A stretch of 64,000 bases of DNA. Origin: OCS116 cluster bacterium AG-390-A19 (GTDB lineage Bacteria > Pseudomonadota > Alphaproteobacteria > MED-G09). The notes beneath the pieces were generated by a model, which saw nothing but the letters and a program-made list of their open reading frames with translations, had not been told where the DNA came from and searched no databases. The translations under genes and the position numbers were made by a program. This document shows, in pieces, positions 48,283-57,503 of this stretch. The stretch spans positions 90,124 through 154,123 of the forward strand of contig QCGV01000002.1 in assembly GCA_003278145.1 (NCBI GenBank). The letters are read 5' to 3'. Every line of letters starts with the position of its first letter. The first letter of the stretch is position 1.

Positions 48283-49535
48283 ATAGAGATGCAGAAATAA
48301 TTACATTTGGATGTAGATTAAATATCTATGAATCCGAAATTCTTAAACAAGGGGTTAAGAAAGGTAATATTAAAAATACATCAGTTTTTAATAGTTGCGC
48401 TGTCACATCTGAAACAGTAAGACAGGTCAAGCAATCTATAAGAAAAAGAAAAAGGGAATTCCCAGGTGATAAAATTATTGTAACTGGTTGCGCTGCTCAA
48501 ATCGATCCAAAGACTTTTTCAGAAATGGAAGAAGTAGATATCGTTTCAGGAAATCTAGAAAAGAGAGATATAAATAATCTGATAAAAAAGGATAAGCCCA
48601 AGGCTAAAATAAATGTTAGTAATATTTTAGAAAATAAGCAAAATCTTAATAGTTTGACTGATGGTTATGATAATAGATCAAGAGCTTTTGTTGAAATTCA
48701 AAACGGGTGTAATCATAGATGCACTTTTTGCATAATTCCATATGGTAGAGGTAACTCATCCTCTAAATCAGTTAAAAATATAATAAATGAAATCAATCTA
48801 ATGTTAGAAAAGGGACATAAAGAAATAGTTCTGACAGGTGTTGATATTGCATCTTGGGGGCATGATCTAGAAAATAAAACTAATCTTGGATTCTTAATTG
48901 ATAAAATTCTTAAAGGCTGTCCTGATTTAAAAAGACTAAAATTATCCTCTATGGATGTAATTGGTTTTGATGATCAATTATTAGAGATTGTATCAAGTGA
49001 AAAAAGAATATTGCCTCACCTTCATTTATCTTTACAGGCTGGTGACAACATGATCTTGAAAAGAATGAAAAGAAGACATCTTCGTGAAGATGCAATAAAT
49101 TTATGTTCAAAAATTAGAGAAAAAAGAAGTGATATGGCTTTTGGAGCAGACTTAATTACAGGCTTCCCTACTGAGACAGATGAAATGTTTTTAAATACCA
49201 TAAAAATTGTTGATGAATGTAACCTAGATTGGCTTCATGTTTTTCCATTTTCACCTAGGCCTGGAACACCTGCTGCCAAGATGCCACAAAATAAAAAAGA
49301 GACCTCTAAAAAGAGAGCTAAAATTCTAAGAGAAAAAGGTGAGAAAATTAAAAAAGCTCATTTAAAAAACTTAGTTGGCAAAGAGATTGAGGTATTTGTA
49401 GAAAAAAATAACAGCGGACATACAAACCAATTTGCACCCGTAAAATTGGAAGATGAGTTTTTACCTGGTACATCTGTTATTGCAAAAATATTTAAGTCAG
49501 ATAATAATTTTGTTTATGGCAAATCTGTTAATTAA
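48279..49535 (+). CDS. mtaB: tRNA t6A37 methylthiotransferase MtaB
   Basis: TFGCRLNIYESE, FNSCAVTSETVRQVKQ, radical SAM CNHRCTFCIIPYGRG. Confidence 0.93.
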   Translation: MNRDAEIITFGCRLNIYESEILKQGVKKGNIKNTSVFNSCAVTSETVRQVKQSIRKRKREFPGDKIIVTGCAAQIDPKTFSEMEEVDIVSGNLEKRDINNLIKKDKPKAKINVSNILENKQNLNSLTDGYDNRSRAFVEIQNGCNHRCTFCIIPYGRGNSSSKSVKNIINEINLMLEKGHKEIVLTGVDIASWGHDLENKTNLGFLIDKILKGCPDLKRLKLSSMDVIGFDDQLLEIVSSEKRILPHLHLSLQAGDNMILKRMKRRHLREDAINLCSKIREKRSDMAFGADLITGFPTETDEMFLNTIKIVDECNLDWLHVFPFSPRPGTPAAKMPQNKKETSKKRAKILREKGEKIKKAHLKNLVGKEIEVFVEKNNSGHTNQFAPVKLEDEFLPGTSVIAKIFKSDNNFVYGKSVN

Positions 49536-50029
49536 GGCTCTACTAAATTGTTACCTAAATCTATAGGGCCAACGTGTCTAATTACTACCTTCCCATTCTC
49601 ATCAATAATAAAGGTTTCAGGAACTCCAGTTATACCCATCTCGATCCCAAATAAACCATCCTTATCGACTCCTATATAGTCATAAGGATCTCCATGCTCC
49701 CTGAGAAACTCAGCTGCATCATTATCTTTATCTTTATAATTAATACCTATTATTGTTAAATTTTCTTTACCTTTTAAAGCCATCAAAATTGGATGCTCAA
49801 CCAAGCATGGTAAACACCAAGATGCCCAAAAATTAATAATTTTAAAACCTGGTTCATTCATTAAATCATATAAAGATTTATTATCTGATTTAACAAACTC
49901 TATATCATACTCCGGTATGGACTTACCTATCAGAGGACTTCTGTTTTCATTTGATCCACCAATTATTAACCAAAATAAAAATAGGGATAAAAGAAAGATA
50001 AAGAAAAATAATGGCAAAAATCTATTCAT
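49532..50029 (-). CDS. DsbE/CcmG-like thiol:disulfide oxidoreductase (TlpA family)
   Basis: N-terminal TM, FWASWCLPCLVEHP, GVPETFIIDENGKVVIRHVGP. Confidence 0.9.
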   Translation of the reverse strand: MNRFLPLFFFIFLLSLFLFWLIIGGSNENRSPLIGKSIPEYDIEFVKSDNKSLYDLMNEPGFKIINFWASWCLPCLVEHPILMALKGKENLTIIGINYKDKDNDAAEFLREHGDPYDYIGVDKDGLFGIEMGITGVPETFIIDENGKVVIRHVGPIDLGNNLVEP

Positions 50030-50091
50030 GGTATCTATTTATCTTAAATTTTTATGTTATATAAGGGCATAAATTTTTATTGGGTGATGTT

Positions 50092-52872
50092 ATGAGCTTA
50101 TTTGAGTCTTATTTAGGGGAAATAGAAGAAAGAAATGCAATGGGTTTACATCCAAAGCCAATAGATAATGAAGCACTCACAGTTGAAATAATTTCCCAGA
50201 TAAAAGATAAAAATAATATTCATCGTGAAGATTCTCTAAAATATTTTATTTATAATGTTTTGCCTGGGACGACTGGAGCAGCAAAAGCAAAAGCGCAATT
50301 TCTTAAAGAAATTATTCTTGAAGAAGTTTCTTTAAAAGAGATTTCTAAAGACTTCGCCCTAGAATTACTCTCTCATATGAAGGGCGGACCATCCATAAAA
50401 GTTTTACTCGATCTAATCTTAGAGTCAGATGAAGCAATTGCAAAAAAAGCAGGTGAAGTTCTTAAAACACAAGTATTTTTATATGAAGCAGATACCGAAC
50501 GACTTAAAAATGGTTTTGCTTCTGGAAATAAAGTTGTAAAAGACGTTTTAGAGAGTTATTCCAGAGCAGAATTTTTTACTAAACTTCCAGATGTTGAAAA
50601 AGAAATTAAAATCGTAACCTATATAGCTGCGGAGGGTGACATCTCAACAGATTTACTTTCACCAGGTGGAGAAGCTCATTCAAGATCAGATAGAGAATTA
50701 CATGGTAAATGTATGATTTCAGCACAAGCACAGGCTGAAATTCAAGAAATGCAAAAAAATCATCCTGACAAAAGGATAATGTTAATAGCTGAAAAAGGAA
50801 CTATGGGTGTTGGTTCTTCGAGAATGTCAGGGGTAAATAATGTTGCATTATGGACTGGTAAACCTGGAAGCCCATATGTCCCATTTGTTAATATTGCTCC
50901 AATAGTTGCAGGAACGAATGGGATTTCACCAATATTCTTAACAACGGTAGATGTTACAGGAGGAATTGGTATTGATTTAAGAAATTGGACAAAAAAACTA
51001 GGTAATACAGGAGATCCTGTTCTTGGTGAAGACGGAAATCCTATTCTTGAACAGGTTTATTCAGTTGAAACAGGGACTGTTTTAGTAATAAATACAGAAA
51101 AGAAGAAACTTTATAATGAAAAGGGCGAAGAACTGGTCGATATTTCCTCTTCTTTTACTCCACAAAAATTAGAATTTATTAAAGCTGGTGGCTCTTATGC
51201 TATTGTCTTTGGAAAAAAACTTCAGGGGTTTGCTTGCGATACTTTGGGTATAGAATTGAAATCTGTTTATGCACCATCAGGGATAGTATCACATGAAGGT
51301 CAAGGCCTTACAGCTGTTGAAAAAATCTTTAACAAAAATGCTGTTGGCGTTCCAAATGATACAATTTTACATAGCGGATCAGATGTTAGGGTAAAAGTTA
51401 ATATTGTTGGCTCACAAGATACTACTGGGTTAATGACAACCCAAGAACTTGAGGCTATGGCAGCCACCTTAATTTCTCCAACCTTAGACGGAGCTTATCA
51501 GTCAGGCTGTCACACAGCTTCAGTTTGGGACTCTAAAGCTAAAGCAAATATTCCAAAACTTATGAACTTTATGAATAAATTTGGTCTTATAACGGCTCGA
51601 GACCCTAAAGATGTTTACCATCCTATGACAGATGTTATTCATAAAGTCTTGAATGATATTACTGTTGATGATCATGCAATTATCATTGGCGGGGATTCTC
51701 ATACACGCATGTCAAAAGGAGTTGCTTTTGGCGCTGACTCAGGGACTGTTGCATTAGCTTTAGCTACAGGTGAAGTAACCATGCCAATACCGGAGTCTGT
51801 AAAAGTAACCTTTAAAGGTAGCATGAAAAATTATATGGACTTTAGAGATGTAGTGCATGCTACTCAGGCTCAAATGCTAGATCAATGTGATGAAAATGTT
51901 TTCCAAGGACGAATCATAGAAGTTCATATTGGCACACTACTAGCCGATCAGGCTTTTACATTTACTGATTGGACTGCTGAGATGAAAGCTAAAGCCTCAA
52001 TTTGCATTTCTGAAGATGAAACTCTTATTGAGTCTTTAGAAATAGCAAAATCTCGTATTCAAACTATGATTAATAAAGGAATGGATAATCAAGAAAATAC
52101 TTTAAGAGGTCTAATTAGTATAGCTGATCAAAGAATAAAACAAATTAAGTCTGGCGAGAAACCTGCCTTAGCTCCAGATGAGAATGCAAAATACTATGCT
52201 GAAGTTATAGTTGATCTAGATAAAATAGACGAACCTATGATTGCAGATCCAGATGTTCATAATGCTGATATCTCAAAACGTTATACTCACGACACAATTA
52301 GGCCTATCTCCTATTATTCTTCAGAAAAGAAAGTAGACCTTGGTTTTGTTGGGTCATGCATGGTTCACAAAGGGGATATGAAAATATTGGCAAGAATTCT
52401 TAAAAATATCGAAAGTAAAAATGGAACAGTAGATTTCAAAGCACCTCTTGTAGTTGCGCCTCCAACCTATAATATTGTTGATGAACTTAAGGAAGAAGGA
52501 GACTGGGATGTTTTACAAAAATATGCAGGCTTTGAATTTGATGACAATTCCCCTAAAAGCTCCGCTCGTACAGAATATGAAAATATTTTATACCTAGAGA
52601 GGCCAGGCTGTAATCTTTGCATGGGTAATCAGGAAAAAGCTGAAAAAGGTGATACAGTAATGGCTACATCTACACGCCTTTTCCAAGGAAGAGTAGTTGC
52701 TGACGCAGAAGATAAAAAAGGTGAATCACTTCTAGCATCAACTCCAGTTGTTGTTCTGTCCACTATTCTTGGAAGAACTCCATCTATTGAAGAATATAAA
52801 GATGCAGTTGAAGGAATAGACTTAACTAAATTTGCTCCACCGACTGAAAGTTTAAGATCGCCACAATTATAA
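50092..52872 (+). CDS. acnB: Bifunctional aconitate hydratase 2/2-methylisocitrate dehydratase
   Basis: HEAT-like N-terminal domain, GGDSHTRMSKGVAFGADSGTVALALATGE, GFVGSCMVHKGDMK, RPGCNLCMGNQ. Confidence 0.96.
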   Translation: MSLFESYLGEIEERNAMGLHPKPIDNEALTVEIISQIKDKNNIHREDSLKYFIYNVLPGTTGAAKAKAQFLKEIILEEVSLKEISKDFALELLSHMKGGPSIKVLLDLILESDEAIAKKAGEVLKTQVFLYEADTERLKNGFASGNKVVKDVLESYSRAEFFTKLPDVEKEIKIVTYIAAEGDISTDLLSPGGEAHSRSDRELHGKCMISAQAQAEIQEMQKNHPDKRIMLIAEKGTMGVGSSRMSGVNNVALWTGKPGSPYVPFVNIAPIVAGTNGISPIFLTTVDVTGGIGIDLRNWTKKLGNTGDPVLGEDGNPILEQVYSVETGTVLVINTEKKKLYNEKGEELVDISSSFTPQKLEFIKAGGSYAIVFGKKLQGFACDTLGIELKSVYAPSGIVSHEGQGLTAVEKIFNKNAVGVPNDTILHSGSDVRVKVNIVGSQDTTGLMTTQELEAMAATLISPTLDGAYQSGCHTASVWDSKAKANIPKLMNFMNKFGLITARDPKDVYHPMTDVIHKVLNDITVDDHAIIIGGDSHTRMSKGVAFGADSGTVALALATGEVTMPIPESVKVTFKGSMKNYMDFRDVVHATQAQMLDQCDENVFQGRIIEVHIGTLLADQAFTFTDWTAEMKAKASICISEDETLIESLEIAKSRIQTMINKGMDNQENTLRGLISIADQRIKQIKSGEKPALAPDENAKYYAEVIVDLDKIDEPMIADPDVHNADISKRYTHDTIRPISYYSSEKKVDLGFVGSCMVHKGDMKILARILKNIESKNGTVDFKAPLVVAPPTYNIVDELKEEGDWDVLQKYAGFEFDDNSPKSSARTEYENILYLERPGCNLCMGNQEKAEKGDTVMATSTRLFQGRVVADAEDKKGESLLASTPVVVLSTILGRTPSIEEYKDAVEGIDLTKFAPPTESLRSPQL

Positions 52873-52887
52873 AAGTAATTAGATAAT

Positions 52888-52925
52888 AAAAAAGCGACTC
52901 CAGAAGGGTTAGGAGTCGCTTTTTA
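52888..52925 (+). terminator. Rho-independent terminator downstream of acnB
   Basis: Perfect 13-bp stem AAAAAGCGACTCC/GGAGTCGCTTTTT, 10-nt loop, T-tract. Confidence 0.93.
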
Positions 52926-53071
52926 GAAAACCATTTTGATTTTCATGAACAAGTTACCATAAAGAGGGTATATGATGGGTAACTTGAATAATTACTTAAC
53001 TTGACAAATTGTTTTGGCAACATGATGTTATAAATATGTCAAAATTTAGAAATTATTATTCCTGAAAAATA

Positions 53072-53434
53072 ATGAAAAAAACTAAAATACTATCTGGTAA
53101 TGCTTATATTTATGAAGCAAAACTCAAAGAGGAAGAAAAATTTTTTTCAAAAAAAGAATTAAATAAAATTCTTTCTTTTTATGGAATGAGAGTTGCTTCA
53201 GGTGATTGGAAAGACTATGCAATTGATAGAGATAAAGATAAGTCGTCTTTTTCAATTTACAGACACGCCAGTGAAATGCCTATTTATAAAATTATAAAAA
53301 ATCATAAAATAAAAAACCTGGATGATAAGTGGAAAATATTATCAATGTCAGGCCAAGAAATAAAAAAGAATAGAAGTCTAGAAAAAATTTTGAAATTTTT
53401 AGATAGTAAGCGCCTAATATTATTAAAGAAGTAA
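53072..53434 (+). CDS. DUF2794-like protein
   Basis: FFSKKELNKILSFYGMRVASGDWKDYAIDRDKDKSSFSIYRHASEMPIYKI resembles DUF2794 proteins known from Alphaproteobacteria. Confidence 0.65.
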   Translation: MKKTKILSGNAYIYEAKLKEEEKFFSKKELNKILSFYGMRVASGDWKDYAIDRDKDKSSFSIYRHASEMPIYKIIKNHKIKNLDDKWKILSMSGQEIKKNRSLEKILKFLDSKRLILLKK

Positions 53435-53836
53435 ATGAAAATTAAGAAGATAATTGATTATTGTTTCTCACTACCTGAGGTTAGAGAAGATTATCCTTTT
53501 GGTCCTGATGTGCAAGTTTTTAAAATAAAAAATAAGCTTTTTGCAATACTTACAAAGCGACAAGATATTTATAGAATAAACTTAAAATGCCATCCTGAAG
53601 AAGCTTTAATACTTAGAGAAATTTTTGAGGATGTTATACCTGGCTATCATATGAATAAGATGCACTGGAATACAATATTATTAAATGACTCAATACCTGA
53701 TGAAGAAATTAAACGAATGATAGACAGATCATATTGCCTAGTAGTTAAAAAATTAAAGAAAAAGATTAGAGAATTTCTTGAAATCAAGCACGGTCATAAA
53801 AAGGTTTTTAAATCTATCTCATCCCCTTGGGTTTGA
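53435..53836 (+). CDS. MmcQ/YjbR family protein
   Basis: SLPEVREDYPFGPDVQVFKIKNKLFAIL, LKCHPEEALILRE, PGYHMNKMHWNTILLN. Confidence 0.85.
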   Translation: MKIKKIIDYCFSLPEVREDYPFGPDVQVFKIKNKLFAILTKRQDIYRINLKCHPEEALILREIFEDVIPGYHMNKMHWNTILLNDSIPDEEIKRMIDRSYCLVVKKLKKKIREFLEIKHGHKKVFKSISSPWV

Positions 53837-53856
53837 ATATTTAAATTATATTAGAT

Positions 53857-53884
53857 TGTAAGTCCCTAGGGGAATCGAACCCCT
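53857..53884 (-). other. tRNA 3'-end fragment (T-arm plus acceptor 3' strand), no tRNA body
   Basis: Minus strand AGGGG-TTCGATT-CCCCT-AGGGACT; loop fits TTCRANY with G53-C61 closing; upstream is the SDR stop codon, so D and anticodon arms are absent. Confidence 0.6.
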
Positions 53885-53898
53885 TGTATGAAAGAAAA

Positions 53899-54651
53899 TT
53901 ATTGAGCTGTGAAGCCGCCATCAACACTCAATACGGAACCTTGGCAAAGACTTGAATCAGGTGAAGCAAAGAAATAAATTGCACCAGCAACTTCATCAGC
54001 TGTGCCCATTCTACCTATTGGCATTGTACCCTTTAGCATTTCTTGAGCTTCTGCCTTATCTGGCATTAAATCTGTCCATCTATCCATCATGCCTGTTTCA
54101 ATTACACCAGGACAAACACAATTTATTCTTACTCCTGTATTCGCTAACTCAATAGCCATATCACGAGTAAAAACTACTAGGCCTCCTTTTGCACTTCCAT
54201 AGGCAGTAGAGAGTGGAAAGCCAACCAGTCCATTTAATGAAGAAATATTGATAACACTTCCTGACCCTGCATCAACCATACCTGGGACAATATATTTACA
54301 CATTAACCAAGGTCCCTTTAGATCTGTATCGAGCACTCTATCCCATTCTTCTAGTGTTGTTTTGTCATAGGTTTGATTAAGTTCGGAACCAGCATTGTTA
54401 ACAAGAACGTCTACTTTATCCCAGGTCTTGTAAGCATGATCTGAAACTGCTTTGACGTCAGTTTCAATTCTTACATCACATTTAATTGCCTCAACAGAGG
54501 ATCCCATCTCATCTGCGAATGAATTAGCTGAATCAATATCTATATCTGCAATAAGAACTTTTGCGCCTTCTTCAACAAAGCGTTTAACTGTTGCAGCACC
54601 AATACCACTTGAGCCGCCAGTCACTATACAATTCAAGCCTTTAAGGCGCAC
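53899..54651 (-). CDS. SDR family oxidoreductase
   Basis: VTGGSSGIGAATVKRF, NNAG, YGSAK, CPGVIETGMM. Confidence 0.92.
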   Translation of the reverse strand: MRLKGLNCIVTGGSSGIGAATVKRFVEEGAKVLIADIDIDSANSFADEMGSSVEAIKCDVRIETDVKAVSDHAYKTWDKVDVLVNNAGSELNQTYDKTTLEEWDRVLDTDLKGPWLMCKYIVPGMVDAGSGSVINISSLNGLVGFPLSTAYGSAKGGLVVFTRDMAIELANTGVRINCVCPGVIETGMMDRWTDLMPDKAEAQEMLKGTMPIGRMGTADEVAGAIYFFASPDSSLCQGSVLSVDGGFTAQ

Positions 54652-54662
54652 GATAAATTCTT

Positions 54663-55382
54663 CTAGTCTCTTCTTCCCATAAACTGAAGAATGAAAAGGA
54701 ATAAGTTAATAAAATCTAAATAAAGAGTTAAGGAACCCATTATAGCTGATTTTTCAGCAGCCTCAGCACCGCTATATTGAACTCTATTTAACCAATCTCT
54801 TTTAATTTTCTGTGTATCCCAAGCGGTTAGTCCTGCAAAGATTAAAACACCCAAAACACTTATTATGAATGACATCTGACCACTGCCAACAAAAAGATTA
54901 ACTATTGAAGCAATAATTAAACCAAATAGGCCCATCATTAAGAATGCTCCCATCGCTGATAGATCTTTTTTAGTTGTATATCCCCAAAGACTAAGACTTG
55001 CAAATGCCCCCGCTGTTACAAAAAATGCCTGAAAAACAGCTGTTCCAGTATAAGCAAGAAAAATATAGGATAAAGATAAACCCATTAATCCAGCAAAAAC
55101 CCAAAATACTGATTGTGCTCTAGAGGCAGTCATTGAATTAATTTTTGAAGCAAAATAAAAGACAACACCAAGTGGAGCAAACATAACAACGTAAATCAGC
55201 ATTGTATTAGCTATAGCCACATAAAGTCCTGATGTAGCAGAAAACCATGCAACTATTCCAGTCAAAGCAAGGGCTGCAGACATATAATTATAAACGCGAA
55301 GCATGTGCGATCTTAAACCTTCATCAATCTGAGCTTGGCTTAAATTTGCTATGCTTGATTGCGCATTATTAAAATTGTTCAT
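54663..55382 (-). CDS. Bax inhibitor-1/YccA family membrane protein
   Basis: Multi-TM; HMLRVYNYMSAALALTGIVAW...FAGLTAWDTQKIK. Confidence 0.92.
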   Translation of the reverse strand: MNNFNNAQSSIANLSQAQIDEGLRSHMLRVYNYMSAALALTGIVAWFSATSGLYVAIANTMLIYVVMFAPLGVVFYFASKINSMTASRAQSVFWVFAGLMGLSLSYIFLAYTGTAVFQAFFVTAGAFASLSLWGYTTKKDLSAMGAFLMMGLFGLIIASIVNLFVGSGQMSFIISVLGVLIFAGLTAWDTQKIKRDWLNRVQYSGAEAAEKSAIMGSLTLYLDFINLFLFILQFMGRRD

Positions 55383-55490
55383 TTTAAACTCCGTTTAATT
55401 CGTTATATTGAATAATAATTATATTGTTATAACAATGATTTTATTCAAGCCCAAATATAAAATTATTAAATTATTGAAAGGTAACTATAA

Positions 55491-55784
55491 ATGGCAAAAA
55501 AAATATCAGTAAAACAAAGAAATGAAAGTCTAAAAAAACTGAATGGATGGAAAAAAACTAGAGGAAAAGACTCAATTGAGAAAGATTTTATATTTAATGA
55601 TTTTCAATCAGCCTTTTCCTGGATGACAAAAATGGCATTTGTTGCCGAAAAAATGGATCACCATCCTGAATGGTTTAATGTTTACAATAAAGTAAAAGTG
55701 ACGCTTACAACACATGATGCGAACGGCATTACTCAGCTTGACATTGATTTGGCAAAAGTTATGAACAAAACTTTTAAAATTTAA
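55491..55784 (+). CDS. phhB: 4a-hydroxytetrahydrobiopterin (pterin-4a-carbinolamine) dehydratase
   Basis: [44 protein letters not shown]. Confidence 0.93.
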   Translation: MAKKISVKQRNESLKKLNGWKKTRGKDSIEKDFIFNDFQSAFSWMTKMAFVAEKMDHHPEWFNVYNKVKVTLTTHDANGITQLDIDLAKVMNKTFKI

Positions 55785-56570
55785 CTATTTTGGAGCCATC
55801 CTTATTGCACCATCAAGTCTAATACTCTCACCATTAAGCATTTCGTTTTCACAAATATGTCTTGCTAACTCTCCATATTCTTTTGGATAACCTAATCTAG
55901 AAGGAAATGGAATTTGTGCTCCTAATGACTGTTTTAATTCATCAGGTGCTCCTGCAAATAAAGGAGTGTCAAAAAGTCCAGGAAGAATAGTATTAACTCT
56001 AATTCCTTCTCTTGAAAGGTCTCTAGCAACTGGAAGTGTCATGCCAACAATTCCACCTTTTGAAGCGGAATAAGCGGCTTGTCCAATTTGACCATCTTCA
56101 GCAGCAACTGAAGCCGTATTAACTACAACCCCTCTACCGCCATCATCTGTTATTGGATCTAATGTCATCATACCAGCGGAAGAATAAGCAATACATCTAA
56201 AAGAACCTATTAAATTTATTTGAATAACGGTATTAAACGGATCTAAAGGATGAGGGACGATATCACCAGTTTTTCTATCCCTGGCCGCGGTTTTAACTGC
56301 AATACCTATACCTGCACAGTTGATAAGTATTCTCTCTTGCCCAATCTCACTTCTAGATCTCTCAAAAGCCGCAACAACACTTTCATCACTTGTTACATTG
56401 GCTTCACAGAAAACACCGCCTATTTCAGACGCAACTGTCTCACCTTTCTCTGCATTGAGATCAAAAAGTGCGCATTTAACTCCAAACTTTGATAATTCGC
56501 GTGCTGTTGCCTCGCCAAGACCAGATGCCCCTCCAGTAATAACAGCACTAATATTTTCATCTAATTTCAT
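55785..56570 (-). CDS. SDR family oxidoreductase, HSD10/3-hydroxyacyl-CoA dehydrogenase-like
   Basis: ITGGASGLGEATARELSKFG, VVVNTASVAAEDGQIGQAAYSASKGGIVGMTLPVARDLSREGIRVNTILPGLFDTP. Confidence 0.92.
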   Translation of the reverse strand: MKLDENISAVITGGASGLGEATARELSKFGVKCALFDLNAEKGETVASEIGGVFCEANVTSDESVVAAFERSRSEIGQERILINCAGIGIAVKTAARDRKTGDIVPHPLDPFNTVIQINLIGSFRCIAYSSAGMMTLDPITDDGGRGVVVNTASVAAEDGQIGQAAYSASKGGIVGMTLPVARDLSREGIRVNTILPGLFDTPLFAGAPDELKQSLGAQIPFPSRLGYPKEYGELARHICENEMLNGESIRLDGAIRMAPK

Positions 56571-56585
56571 TTTTTTTCCTTTAGT

Positions 56586-57503
56586 TTAAATTTGTTCAAA
56601 TTCTTGTTTTTTATTTTTTTGAATTTTAGCCTCTCTCCTTACAATATACAATGTAGATAAAATAATAATTGAAGAACCAATTAAAGTATTTAATCCAAAA
56701 ATTATCCCAAAAATTAAAAAATCTACCGCTGCACTAGCTAATAATCTTACATAATCTATAGGAGCAATAACAGATGCTTCACCAATTGCATATGCTCTTA
56801 TAAAAAAATTATGGGCTATTGATGCACATATTGCCATCAATAAAATTAGTATCAACTGATCCAGGTTGGGGGTAACCCATACTAAGAGAGCTGGGATGAT
56901 CATTATCGGTATACTTACGATATTAGAATAAAACATTAATGTTATTGGCTTATCATATTTTGAAACAACTTTAACAAAGATTGCCGCACCGGCAAAAGCT
57001 ATTGCTGCACCAAGAGCTGATAAGGCTGCAACATTGTAATTCCCAGAAGGATTAAGCATAATTATAACACCCAAAAAACCGATAAGAGCAGCAACGGTTC
57101 TTTTTAATCCAACTCGCTCATGTAAAAATATTGCTGCCAGAGGAACAACGAAAAGAGAACTTGAAAACCTTATAGCTTGGGCATCTGCAAGAGGCATATT
57201 AACAATCGCATAAAACCCCATCATTATACCTAAAGCGCTAATTACTCCTCTAGTAATTTGTAAAAGAGGGACCTTTGTCTTAATACCTCCTTGGGAAAGA
57301 CCAGCCTTAATTAAAAATGGTAAAATTACTATTAAGCTAAATGAAGCCCTAAAAAAAGAAATCTGAAATGCATGAAAATCATTACCTAGATATTTTGCCA
57401 ATGCTGCCATTGTTGTAAAAGCAAAAACTGACATAAAAAGCCAAAAAGCGCCCTGGAGATTATTTGATAAACCTGAAACAAACCCCCTGACTTTATCAAT
57501 CAT
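56586..57503 (-). CDS. EamA/DMT superfamily transporter
   Basis: Multi-TM with duplicated EamA architecture. Confidence 0.88.
   Translation of the reverse strand: MIDKVRGFVSGLSNNLQGAFWLFMSVFAFTTMAALAKYLGNDFHAFQISFFRASFSLIVILPFLIKAGLSQGGIKTKVPLLQITRGVISALGIMMGFYAIVNMPLADAQAIRFSSSLFVVPLAAIFLHERVGLKRTVAALIGFLGVIIMLNPSGNYNVAALSALGAAIAFAGAAIFVKVVSKYDKPITLMFYSNIVSIPIMIIPALLVWVTPNLDQLILILLMAICASIAHNFFIRAYAIGEASVIAPIDYVRLLASAAVDFLIFGIIFGLNTLIGSSIIILSTLYIVRREAKIQKNKKQEFEQI

Noticed and set aside
53857-53884. Complete tRNA gene
   Set aside because: Only the T-arm and acceptor 3' strand are present; the D and anticodon arms would overlap SDR coding sequence and do not fold
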